A stretch of 64,000 bases of DNA from Bursaphelenchus xylophilus (lineage: Eukaryota; Nematoda; Chromadorea; Rhabditida; Aphelenchoididae). Position 1 is the stretch's first letter, and every line of letters starts with the position of its first letter. This document shows, one piece after another, positions 1-14,404 of this stretch. The DNA lies in assembly GCA_904066235.2 (NCBI GenBank), contig CAJFCV020000003.1:6944001-7008000 (forward strand). Direction: 5' to 3'. The position numbers and the translations under genes were made by a program. The notes beneath the pieces are model-generated. The model did not search any database. It worked only from the letters and a program-made list of their open reading frames with translations, and was not told the DNA's origin.

Positions 1-3000
1 AAGAAAACGACAATCACTCCAAAATCAACTTCAGGTAACCAACATTCAATCGCAAAATGATGTTTCAGATATTTTTCCGGCATATCTGGGACTGTGCGAG
101 CAACCAGCGAAGATGTTCTTGTATACAAAGATGCCCATGTAGTAGTGAAGGCAATTGTCTGTGAAAACCTCGATTACAAAAATAAAGAGTTGCTGGTTAA
201 AATCGAGTACAGCACAGGCTGTAGCTACACAACGGATGTCTCAAAACAGCCCATTTGGATGGATCTGGTAAAAAGAGTCATCTGGATTGTTTTTAATTTT
301 TTCAGAATTTTTGTTTCCCATCCGATCGTTCCAAAGAATTGACAATAACGTTAAAAGAAAAGAGGAAATGCAATTCGAAAGTAATTGGAGAGGCCAACAT
401 CAGCATCGCCAATATTATACACAGCAATAATAAGTAAGTCAAAACTACTTCCAACTACAATTCAGGATAATCTCGGCATCTCTGCGGCCGGCAAATGGAT
501 ATACACTAATGAATACCACCATCAGAATACACTGCGGTTTCGAACCGGCCCAGAGAAAGTCGGTACAAGGTCAGTGGCCACAAAGACTTTTTTCTGCCTC
601 GAGGCAATGAATGCCAAAAAAGAATAAACCCAGAGATAAACGACTTTATTCTTACTTTCAGACACTATGCAATTGCTCCAAGAATTGGATTCCGAGGATA
701 TTCTAGATCTGCCCTCCAGTTCTAATAATAATTTTTCGCCTAAGGCTATGGAAAGATCTCTGTACTCGATGGAGTCAAACAAAAGCTCCAACCAAAATAC
801 TAGAAGCTCATCTTTTCTTCCGAAAGGTAATCATTTATATTATGCGCAATATAAGGCCATGTGATTTTTTTTTAGGTTGGGAAGTTAGAGTGGATCGTCA
901 TAATCGTCTTATTTACGTTGATCACAACCAAAAGAAAACAACCTGGAATCCTCCAGTTCTGTTGGAAAGAGAAATAGAGGAAAATGCAAATATCCCTATT
1001 AAGAGTAATCGGAGAACTGTAATGAATATGCCCAAAATATCCAAACAAGACCTCCCAATCGCCGTGAAATTCATTCAGTCATTCGATTTCCACAATAATC
1101 TTTACAAAAAACCGGTAAGTGATAGTTAAAGTATTGGGTCGTAAAGAAGATTCGTTCGGTTTTTTATCTGATTTGTTTTATAATCTAAATAATATAATAC
1201 AAGAATTGTTTGCTGTTTGGCAAAAGGTATTTATTTATTTGATACAGCTTCTCCTCTACGAAACTGCGTTTTTAGTTTTTTTGATAATTTTTTTTCGGTC
1301 TCAAAAATGATTATCCAGAAGGCAAAAATTTGCGTTTCCGACACCTGCTTTTTTTCGCCGAGCAACACGTAGACATAAACAGCGCTTTTTGTATCGAATC
1401 ATCACGGGAGATGAGAAATGGTGTCTGTAGTGAAGCAAAGAAGGGAGTGGGTGGCCCCAGGAGACAGTCAAGCAAGATCTCCACCCAAAAAGGCCATGAT
1501 CTGCGTTTGGTGGGACTGGGAAGGCATGGTGCATTGGGAAATGCTTGAAAAGACCGCCACGGTCAACAAGGAGCTCTATGTTGTCCAGCTACACCGCGTG
1601 AATGAGGCTATTCGACTGAAAAGGCCCGATAGACAAGGCCAAGTCATCTTGTTCCACGAGTCATCTTGCTCCCATGTTGCACAAGTCGTCACCCCAAGAG
1701 CTTGAATGGGAGGTTCTTCAGCACCCGCCATCCTCTCGGACCTTGCGCCAACCGATTACCACCTTTTCCGCTCCTTATCAAACCAAATCCGGGGTGAAAA
1801 ATTCTACGGTGAAGAGGACCTCAAATACTTTTTAGAGCCTGAATGACAAGAAATTAAATTTTCAAAAAAAAAAAACAAAAGACACAGTTCTGTAGAGGAG
1901 ACAGAGCTGTATCAAATATGTAAACACTTTTTCAAACAACAAAAAAAATTGTAAAACAAAACAATAAAAAAACCGAACAAACTTTCTTTACGATCCGATA
2001 AATAAACAGCATTACAGGAAGCTCTGGAATTGTACAATCAAAGCCCATACCTCAGATATCTGCTTCAAAAGTTGAGAAGAAACAAAGCAGAGTTCAGAGA
2101 ATTAGACACCAATAAAGAACTGATGAGATTCCTGAATATTTTCGCTGATACTACACAACCCTTGCCCAATGGATGGGAAATCGCTGTGAGAAAAGAGGAC
2201 TCGCAGGTAAAATAATAATAAAATAGGCAATGTAACCAACACCTGCTTAGAGGTTCTTCGTTGATCATAACAATAAAACTATTGGCCTCCTAGATCCCCG
2301 ACTTCCAATCTCAAATCCTCAACAAATACGGACTAAAATACGATCAAGGAGTGAACCGCCAAAGCAAAATAATGCGATCGTAAGTCAACAAAACCACAAA
2401 TTTGACTTAATCAGGGCCATGACGTCACCCTTTTGGCATTGGACATCAATAGAAAGAGTAAAGAACTGAAGGCCCTGGTGAAGACAATGATGCCTGAGGT
2501 GTCTAGTAAAGTTTGCAAACAATTGGATTACATCAGAGTTCGCGGAGATCTCGGGCTCTTGCAGTATGCCAATGACATTGATTTCATAAAAGCCCTAAGG
2601 TAACCGTACAGAATAAAATCTTACAAACTCGTTTAGTCTTATGGAAAAGGCAGAAATCAGTGAAGCTAAAACAAACTTCGAACTCAAATCGGAGTACTTC
2701 TACCAATCCTTACAAAGAGCCGGCTATGCTCAGGGACCAGGAAAAATACGATTCAAATTACGAAGGAACAACCTGCTGAACGATGCCTTTGACAAGATCT
2801 TGGCAGTAGATGAATTGTATTTGAAAAGATACAAGATGATGGTTTCGTTTGACGACGAAGATGGGTAAGTTTGCAAACCATCACAGAAGATCACCAATAA
2901 TATTTCAGATTGGATTACGGTGGACCATCACGTGAACTCTTTTTCCTATTATCAAAAGAAATATTCAACCCTTACTATGGCCTCTTTGAATATTCATCTA

Positions 3001-3973
3001 CAGATTCTTACACCTTACAGATCAGTCCGATGTCAAAGTTGGTCGACAATTACATCCAATGGATGAATTTGGCCGGAAAGATAATCGGCTTAGCTCTTAT
3101 ACATCATTGCATGGTCGACACTTTCTTTACAACTCCGTTTTATAAGATAATTCTAGGAATGTAAGCAAATATAATTAATCAAAAATTTGATTTAGACCTT
3201 ACACTTTGGAGGATCTAAAAGATACAGATCGAGAATTCTATCAATCCCTAAATTGGATAAAGAAAAACAAAACCGATCCTGAATTGGATATGACATTTAC
3301 AGCTACTAAAGAAGTTGCCGGGAGAATAGGAGAAGTCGAATTAATAACTGGAGGGAAGGATCTGCTAGTAACGGATGCAAACAAGGACCAATTCATCTCT
3401 TTGATGCTCAAATGGAAACTGGAAAAGAATGTCGAAGAACAGTTGAAATCTTTCCTTAACGGACTCTTCTCTGTACGCATATATTGTAATCGAAAGTATT
3501 GTTTTAGGTGGTAGACAGAGAATTCCTGAGGATATTTGATCCAAACGAACTCTCGTATATTTTATCAGGATCTGTAGAAATCGACCTGAATGATTGGAGG
3601 AAAAATACCGAATACAAAGGAGGATTCAGCGACTCTCATCCAGTAATCCGGTGGTTCTGGCAATTCGTTTATGAAATGACAAACTCGGAGAGATTAAAGC
3701 TGCTTCAAGTAAGGTCACCCCAACATGTTTGTTTTCACTTCTCTTCAGTTTGTAACCGGGACAACAACAATACCACATGAAGGATTTAAAGCCCTTAGGG
3801 GATCTGATGGCCTCAAAAAGTTTACAATTGACCGATGGGGAGATACGACCAGTCTTCCTCGGGCACACACTTGCTTCAATCGACTAGATCTGCCATGTTA
3901 CACTACTTTCACAATATTGAAAGAGAAACTACAAACCGCGATGACTGAAAGCGTCAGTTACGCAATTGAATAA
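1..3973 (+). CDS. hecw-1: C2-WW-HECT E3 ubiquitin ligase, HECW type (5' end outside window)
   Basis: The protein would transfer ubiquitin from an E2 to substrates through a HECT thioester cysteine. A C2-like stretch is readable in the first ~430 bases (for example [13 protein letters not shown]). A WW domain follows at about 874-960 ([19 protein letters not shown], then TTWNPP). A second, weaker WW-like segment (LPNGWEIAV) lies near 2163. The HECT domain runs from about 2430 to the stop, with [14 protein letters not shown], the conserved N-lobe, and the catalytic cysteine in [14 protein letters not shown] (TGC at 3872-3874). The coding frame is interrupted by many short introns. One is about 0.9 kb long because it holds a mariner relic (1134-1998). 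The order C2, WW, HECT and the C-terminal sequence fit HECW1/2 and C. elegans hecw-1. The N-terminus is cut by the window edge, so the first exons are uncertain; the family call is firm. Confidence 0.88.
1134..1998 (+). mobile_element. Degenerate mariner transposon inside a hecw-1 intron
   Basis: TA dinucleotides at 1132-1133 and 1999-2000 flank imperfect terminal inverted repeats that begin TTGGGTCGTAAAGAA on the left and, reverse complemented, TCGGATCGTAAAGAA on the right. Similarity between the two ends continues inward for about 160 bases (both contain TTTGATACAGCT followed by CTCCTCTAC). Between them are broken pieces of a mariner transposase: ITGDEKW, a stretch around 1480-1640 with [12 protein letters not shown] and [17 protein letters not shown], then a LEWEVL-like segment. 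Frames shift repeatedly and the element is 865 bp, shorter than a complete mariner of about 1.3 kb, so it is dead. It lies in the same orientation as the host gene and should be spliced out with the intron. Confidence 0.85.
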
Positions 3974-3982
3974 AAAAATGGA

Positions 3983-4790
3983 CGCGCTTTTCGCCGTCCG
4001 CAAAGAAAGTTTTCGCTGTCCGCAAATGAAAAAAAAGTTGCAGAAAAGTGCCCGAGAAGAAACCCAATTTGTTTTTAAAGTAACGACCACTCCTCTAGTT
4101 ACCAGAAAAACAGATTTATAAAAGATGTACATGTTTTTGTTTTATTAATCACCGATATCATGTACAGTATTAACAGATGTTCTATCCAGTGTGCCTGGCT
4201 TCTTTGTGAATTACTCGGAAGTGAGAGCAAAATGCACTGCTAGACGTTTACGAGTAATATCCGAAACTTTCACAACAAATTTGATGCTAAACATTGAGTT
4301 ATACACAGAGATTGTCACGGCTCCGGAGCCGGCTCTGAGCGGCTCCGGCTCCGAGCCGGGAGCCAGAGCTGGAAATTTTGGGTGCGGCTCCGGCTCCCGA
4401 GCCCAAAGTCGGAGCCAGGCTTGCCAGCGTTCAGAAAAGTAAAAATTTCGTGACCTAATGGCTTGAATAATACTGCGGAGGATTTGTTGCGTACGTTTTA
4501 GCTGCAAAAACGGTGGCTGTATGATCTCTGGCACCAATAACTTTTATTTTTGGAAAAATATTTAAAAAAAAAAATTTTTTGCACAGGAGCCGGGATTCGG
4601 AGCCGGAGATCTTTTTAAATTTTGAACGAAGCCGGGAGCCGGAGCTGCAAATTTGGCCTAGGCTCCGGCTCTGGGAGCTAAGAGCCGGAGCCGAAATTTT
4701 GACCGTGGCAATCTCTGGTTATACACAAAAAGATTCTCATTGGCGGACAGTGAAAACTTTTTTGCGGACAGCGAAGTCTTGCGGATAACA
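3983..4790. mobile_element. Outer inverted-repeat element with GTCCGC motifs
   Basis: Two imperfect inverted repeats of about 45 bp bound this stretch. The left one at 3985-4030 reads CGCCGTCCGCAAAGAAAG then TTTTCGCTGTCCGCAAATGA. The reverse complement of 4738-4788 reads TTCGCTGTCCGCAAAAAAG then TTTTCACTGTCCGCCAATGA. The element starts about 10 bp after the stop codon of the HECT ligase, so it probably forms part of its 3' UTR or flank. A second, younger element (4306-4717) is inserted in it. No coding capacity is seen. I did not find a clean target duplication, so the exact ends are approximate. Confidence 0.6.
4306..4717. mobile_element. hAT-like MITE, GC-rich, with 8-bp target duplication
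   Basis: The element begins CAGAGATTGTCACGG and ends CCGTGGCAATCTCTG, an inverted repeat of 15 bp with one mismatch. It is flanked on both sides by the identical 8-mer GTTATACA (4298-4305 and 4718-4725). An 8-bp duplication and a CAGAG- terminus are typical of hAT transposons. The interior is made of GGCTCCGG/CCGGAGCC-type repeats, strongly GC-rich against AT-rich surroundings, and can fold on itself. It has no transposase, so it would be a non-autonomous copy. Confidence 0.82.
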
Positions 4791-4920
4791 AAAAATTGTT
4801 CCATAAAAATTGTTTTAGTGAAACTAATGACGAGTAATGCAAAGTGAATAATTATATTCCCGTAAACTTAGCATACTTATGTTGACCTGATCATAAATTA
4901 TCTCGTAAATACATTTGGCA

Positions 4921-6350
4921 TTATTGTTCCAGGAAGGAGGATGGTTCCATTTCCCCACGACTGAATGTCAAGTCATCATGATTGGGTGCTTCTCGAGGAC
5001 TGCTCTGCTCGAGAGTCTTGATGTTCTCCCCAAACCAGTGGGATAACCCGTCTTCCAATTGCTTAAGCTGTGTTCGCATTACTTTCAGTCGATTCTCGTC
5101 TAACAGCGCTATTTTCACCTGCAAACAGGTTGGGTGTCCAACGCAATATGCTTCTAATAAATTTTATGGAAATGGAGAGAAAAAAGTTTGAAACAGATAA
5201 TCCCGTCAAAAACCGTGAAAACTAGAGAGAGAGGAACGTAGGATGAGGAACAGCGAAGATTAATATGACATCAAAAATAGAAGCGGGGGATCCAATTCGA
5301 GCATAAATCAGACAAAAAGTGGCCAAGATTCATATCCGAAATCAATAAAATCAATCGTAAAGGTAATTGGAACCACCTTCTCTATTACACTGACAATCAA
5401 AACCTGGAAATGGAAGAAAATGACTCACCCGGACATCTTCTTTCAGTTGTTCATACTTCTTTTTGTGTTCATTACATCTACTTTCCACATCAGGAATCTT
5501 GGTTTGATCAGCATCGACGTTCTGTTTTAAAGTGCTCAGCTCATGTCTATACACATCGAACTCCAATCGAGCCTTAAATTGAACTATATAGCCTATTTGT
5601 ATTGACAATACCTGTTCATAAACCTGGATGGTCCACATCGTATCTTTGATAGTCTTATTGCTCAAAGTCTCCAACGAGGACACAAAATGTCCTATCGATT
5701 TAATTAAAGCATCTCCATTATGACTAAACGAGCGGAGAACTTCACTTCGGTCTGTCAGGGTTTGTTTGAGGTCGTTTTCTTTGAGCGATAGCTGATATAA
5801 AGACTCGGAAAGGATTCGTTGAGAGTTGTTAAGAGCTTGGATATGGTCTGAATATGTTTTCGCTGCATTAAGTACATCTTTATAGCGATTGTGGAGGTCT
5901 TTGAGGTTGTTTATCCGTTGATCCATGTCACTGTCCACCGTTTTTTCTACCTAAATTAAATAAGATCGATTTTCATAGGGCATTTACTTTTCCAAGTTGT
6001 TCGAACACCGATTGTTTTGTAGTCTTGAATCTATTTACGGTCCAGTTCTTGAAGGACTCTACTTTTGCCGCAATCTGGGCCATCTCCGGACTAAAATCAG
6101 ATTAAATCACGGAACATTTCTATTACTTTGTGCATATTTTTGTCCGTGTATTGCCATTGATCGTATCATCATTTTGGTCCTCCTGAACTGGCTCCAACTC
6201 AGCTATTTCATTATTTGGAGGTGGCATGGATACTTCTGTAAAATCATAAGGAGTGGAATCATCCCTTTGAACGTTAAGACAAAATTCAAAATAAAAAAAA
6301 TTACTTGTTTCCTTGGCATGTTTTGAAGGCGGCGCATCTTCAGACATCAT
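4921..6350 (-). CDS. Arfaptin (AH/BAR domain protein)
   Basis: Arfaptins bind Arf/Arl GTPases and curved trans-Golgi membranes through a crescent-shaped dimeric AH/BAR domain. The start is an ATG at 6350 (MMSEDAPPSKHAK). After an acidic linker come FKNWTVNRFKTTKQS, which matches the lead-in of the domain, and then a long helical region: NLKDLHNRYKDVLNAAKTYS, FVSSLETLSNKTIKDTM, ARLEFDVYRHELSTLK, and finally LDENRLKVMRTQLKQLEDGL, ending SSFLEQ as in vertebrate arfaptins (PSWLEEQ). Six or so exons are separated by short introns. One of them (5573-5611) is only 39 nt, in frame and without a stop, so retained transcripts would add 13 residues inside a helix. It is convergent with the HECT ligase. 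Confidence 0.9.
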
Positions 6351-6693
6351 TTTGCCGACACGCGTATTTGACGTTTCAAACTTTTTTTTGAAAAATTTAT
6401 AAAAATTTTTTTGAGATAAAGAGTTTTAGAAATTTCGCGAGTCTCGAAACGAAAACAAGTTTGTTACTTGAAAAAAGAAATGCTTTTCTCCAAAAACGCT
6501 TGTGCTTGATCGATTTTAATAAGAAATGTCCAAGTAGAATTGTGTTTTGACCGTAATTTGTTTCCCATTAATTTTCAAACGCCTTTTGATATTTTCGTTT
6601 TACCGTTTGAAGCGAATTCCGTTTTTTGAGAGCAAATTGTCTTACTCATTTGTTTTTTTGTTTTAGTCCGGACGGTTGATTTACCTTCAAGAA

Positions 6694-10433
<3,740 letters not shown>

Positions 10434-11523
10434 GTACTTGAATGTCATCTCGAGCATTTGATAACCTCCATTGACTCTTTCTATTGGTTTTTATGTCTGT
10501 GTTTGTTCATTGTAATTATTGATGAAGTAATTTGCTTGACCCGTACCCCATCCACGAGCTCATATTGCAGCGTCTGTCTTCGATTTCTTCTTCTCAGTAC
10601 TGCGGGTTTTCATGTACAGCAGCTCAATATCTGTCGTCATAATGTTGTATTAGAGGACGTCGATTTGTTTGTTTTTTTGATCGGCGATAGATGTCCTTGC
10701 TGTTCATGGTGATAGGAGACCTTCTCTCCGAGAAAACGCCTTGAAGAGGGATGTCCCGGGGAGACCAGGTGAAGAATTACCGAAGGCGTAAACATCTTTT
10801 TGACCATGTTCCAGATCCTTCTCTCCCAACGACTCATTTCAGGGCCTTTTTTCTTTTTAAATCTTATGATAATTTTATTCTCTCTGGTTATTTGGTATGT
10901 ATACATGAGTGTTTGTAAAGTATATTTTATGATAATGCATAATTGTGTGGGACATTCAAATGTCTAAGGTTGTACAACGACTTATCGTTGAATCTCTTAC
11001 ACGCGTCAGTGTGTCATGGAGAAGGTTCCCGATGCCCGGAAGGTCAGCTCGTCTTAGATTGGCGGCCTTTCTTCCCGATGATCTTATCCTCGTTTTTGGG
11101 ACGTTCATCTCTTCATGACCGGTTTGTATTAGCGTTCGTAACTAGTCATTACTTTCATCGTGTTTTCCATATTCTTATATAAGTTTTCTTCTTTAATCAT
11201 TGATATATAAATACAAGAATCAGAAAATTCGATTGATTGCTTTGTTTGGAGTTTGGTTGTAGACGTTTTTGCATTACTTTACAAGTATTTGTGGGAATTT
11301 CATATATAATACTTGAGGTTGAAGTTTAATTTTTTCTCACTTATTTCGATGACGCCGGCCAAGTTCGTCCGTTGACGCACTTGACTATGCGGGGGATCCT
11401 AATGGCAGACCGAGCCCCCACTCCGTATTCGATGCCATAGGAAGAAAACTCCGCCCCTTCTCGTCCACCCTTTGGCGGATTGGTTTGGCTCTCATCTGAA
11501 GTCATTCTTTGCACCAAAAGACT
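10434..11523. other. spk-1 3' UTR and lury-1 upstream region
   Basis: No convincing coding sequence. The first part is U-rich and reads like a long 3' UTR for the kinase. The part just before 11524 would hold the promoter and 5' UTR of the neuropeptide gene. Open frames here are short and show no recognisable motif. Confidence 0.5.
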
Positions 11524-12321
11524 ATGTCGTTGTGGGCGGCTAAGGGCTCGAGCAGACGGGCTTGGACCTCCTGGCTCACCTGCTTCTGTCTGATCATCTG
11601 TTATCTGATGGTTATGGTCACTGCCGAGTTTGAGAAGGCAGAACAGCCCAAGAGGGGGAACGCTCTGCTTTCGAGGTACGGTCGCGCTGTTCTTTCACGA
11701 TATGGAAAACGTTCAGCACCCAACTTTTTCGAATCTGATGTTCCTTTTGATGGAATTGCAGGTGGGTTGGGGTACGGAAGTATAAAAGATGAAGGGAATT
11801 ACTCAATTCGGGACGGATTGGACCTGGTTTAATTAAACGGGCTTACCATTCTGTTTACAATGCGGAGGGAATGCCTTGCACTAATTTCAGGCTGGGAGCT
11901 GGGATTGGGAGAGTAGGAAGGTCTCTGACGTCATGTCTCAAAAACTGACCTTATCTTTAATGTAATCTCATATTATTTTTTCTCTTATTATTAGAGGGTG
12001 TTGATTTGAATTTATTTCAAGAAAATTTTGGATTTATTTTCATTAAATTTATTTCAATACTTGTTCGAAAACAGTTTATCTCATAACCTACAAGGACATC
12101 TATGATGTGGTTATCTGTCATACTGTATTATCTTCCCTGAGGGTCTTGCAACTTTTGGGAGACGCTACATATTTTGGATAATTTGATTTGGAGATGGCTC
12201 TATAATCCAATATTATCTTATACTTGCGAATGCGAAAATATTTTTAGAGGAATGGTTGTTGTGCCGGCGAGCCCCGAATGACATGCTCCAGTGTTTGCCC
12301 ACGCCCTTGTACCACTACTAA
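11524..12321 (+). CDS. lury-1: Luqin-like RYamide neuropeptide precursor
   Basis: The precursor starts at ATG 11524 with a hydrophobic signal sequence (WLTCFCLIICYLMVMVTA). It then carries two tandem peptides bounded by basic residues: KR-GNALLSRYG-R and AVLSRYG-KR. Glycine before the basic sites predicts amidation to ALLSRY-amide and AVLSRY-amide endings. C. elegans LURY-1 peptides, which act in feeding-evoked behaviour, have the same RY-amide ends. Exon 1 would end at 11779. The acceptor at 12247 gives an in-frame second exon (12248-12321) reading EWLLCRRAPNDMLQC, then LPTPLYHY and a stop. A C-terminal cysteine pair about ten residues apart is characteristic of luqin precursors. The model gives 109 residues. 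The peptide part is certain; the second exon is inferred from phase and the cysteine pair. Confidence 0.85.
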
Positions 12322-12691
12322 TACCACTAACAACGGTACTAATACTACAACAACGGATCAGCCAGATTACAGCGTCGCCTGATGTCTTCGTTATTTATTT
12401 TATTTTTCTGGAAGTGCGGTGTCGGAAGTGTAATTGTAAAGAGTTTTAAATTGTATGCAGTGGACTTTATCAAGTTGATGTAAAACCTGTAACCATGTGA
12501 TGAGACAACTTCACAAGACGTTTTAGAGAGAGAATGTGATTTATTAGAGATTCATAAACATTTTTACAGGTTTTGCAGCCAATCTTACACCAAAAAACAT
12601 TACTTTCAGAGAGTTATTCTCGAAATGAGGTCCATAAAGTCTTTTGACCCCCGGCGGTTCGGCGGAACTAATTAGAAACACAAAAATTAAC

Positions 12692-13558
12692 TCAGAACCG
12701 GGGCATGGCCCTAACTTCTGCCAGGGTCCTATCGATCTTGTCGAGGAAACGGTCGCGCGGTCTGGTCGTCAGCTGAACAAAATTGGAGCCAACGATCCGG
12801 GTGTCTTGTCGTTGAACGTACGGATGTTGTTGGTACATGTAAGGGGATAGAGGAGAGCTGTTAAAGTCTTTATAATCTACTAACATTTGTCGATCTGTTC
12901 GCCTCCAATCATCCTCCTTCTTTTCGTTATACGAATCATAGGCACCCTAAAAATAAAAAAAGGATAAAGTAAAAGCCTGATAGATGATATTGAAAAGAAT
13001 CGACGCTTACTTTGTATCCTTCAGTTGAGTATCGAATAGGGGCGGTCGTACTGTTCTTGAGGGCAAAATATTCACTGGAGGTCTTCGGATTATAGACTGG
13101 ATATTGACGATAACTCCGTTCCGTCGGAGATGAGATGCCCAATTCGGAATACATTCTTGGAAGAGCATCATCGTAAAGGATCTCATGGTCCACTGGAAGG
13201 ATAAAAAAATTCAAAAAAAGCGTATGATAATAATAATGTTGCACTTACAAGAATCGTCTAACGCCTCCTTCCCCAGATGTTCTTCCATTTTGAGAAGGGC
13301 TGAAGCGCTGACCTTTGGATCTCCAGTCAATCCGCAAGCCCCTGCTGGTAGTTGACCATTACTCTGTTGATGGTAAGTATACGGCCCCGCATTGGCAGTA
13401 GTATGATTGGCGTTCTCGGATCCTGGTCGGAAGATACTTTTCACATAGTTTTCGAACCCCTGGCTTACAGGTCCTCCGGGCAAGATGTCTCGGTCGAATC
13501 TAGTGGTATCCAATTCCCGTGGGGGCTTCCGTTCGCGCCATCCCAAATATTCTGACAT
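12692..13558 (-). CDS. Hypothetical protein, Tyr/Arg-rich, three exons
   Basis: I do not recognise this protein. The start is ATG at 13558 (MSEYLGWRERKPPRELD). Three exons (13249-13558, 13011-13192, 12692-12946) keep phase and give 248 residues. Short tyrosine-containing blocks recur (YVKSIFRPGS, YRQYPVYNPKTSSEYFALK, RYSTEGYKGAYDSY). The C-terminal part reads RPRDRFLDKIDRTLAEVR. There is no signal peptide or membrane segment, so it is probably cytoplasmic. It is convergent with the RYamide precursor. The spaced aromatic and Arg/Pro motifs resemble microtubule-associated fibrous proteins only loosely; I do not assign a function. Confidence 0.7.
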
Positions 13559-14404
13559 AATTTGAAGGAAATGAACAGGTCCACACGTGAATTCAAAAGG
13601 GAATAGAAGTTCCAACCGGCCGATCGGACCAGCTGCGATCTCTAGAGGGCGTTGAACAGGGCATTCGGCTGCGAGATTTCGTTTTTTATAACGAATGGAG
13701 TGGCAAACGAAAAGGCCTACGTTCGGATCGCCAAAGATCTGTTTGTCATTGCACCTCCATGCATAATTTCCTTGAAAAAACTTTTGTCAGAGGACTGTGC
13801 TCTGTGTGTTTCGCAAAACAAACATCATTCTGATAAAAGATATTCGATTGCCGTTATCATGGAAATAAAATTGTGGGCGTATTGCGAAATATTTGTTAAT
13901 GAACAGCCACATGAATCACCGCAAGATTTACGAGACTGCCGTCAAGTGCGAGCAAATTGCAATTTAATAACTGATAATTTAGCACGGAAACTTAGCGTCA
14001 AAAGATTACACTAATTGTAAAATACCCGTTGGAAAGATTTTAGGATTTTTTTTGACGGATCAAAACATCAAAGGTATGTGAAACATTGAACGTGATATTA
14101 TGAAAGATCAGAGTAACCTTTTAAGGTCTTTAAAATAACTTCACAAACTCAGCAGGAAACAATTAAAAAGGCATTGAGATCAACTCGGAATGGCAACGTT
14201 TTGAAAATGGCACAAGTGGCACAACACAAAAGAAGGATGACTAATAAAAAACGTTACAGGACGAGCAGAAGAACAAACAAAAGCGGAAGGTCTGCGCGTC
14301 GACCTCTCCCTTCCGCCTTTCTCTTTCAACTCTTATCTGTTCAGCACCAAATCAACACAAAAATTCGGCCGGATGCCGTTTATTTTGTCTAATAATTTGT
14401 ATGA
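13559..14404. other. Intergenic region before the 7TM receptor
   Basis: No supported gene. An open frame at 13652-14014 on the plus strand has no recognisable motif and unremarkable composition. The region probably holds the promoters of the divergent hypothetical gene and the 7TM receptor. Confidence 0.45.

Noticed and set aside
4318..4420. CpG-island-like promoter or coding repeat in the GC-rich tract
   Set aside because: The tract lies within the hAT-type element bounded by inverted repeats and a duplication, which explains its composition.
11891..11920. Possible mini-exon reading LGAGIGRVGR near lury-1, recalling the LGAGL cassettes of the BPI gene
   Set aside because: In the phases available from exon 1 it hits a stop at once or spoils the downstream frame. 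The similarity is short and low in complexity.
13652..14014. 120-codon open frame on the plus strand
   Set aside because: No recognisable domain and no supporting splice sites. The first codons overlap the upstream region of the minus-strand gene.
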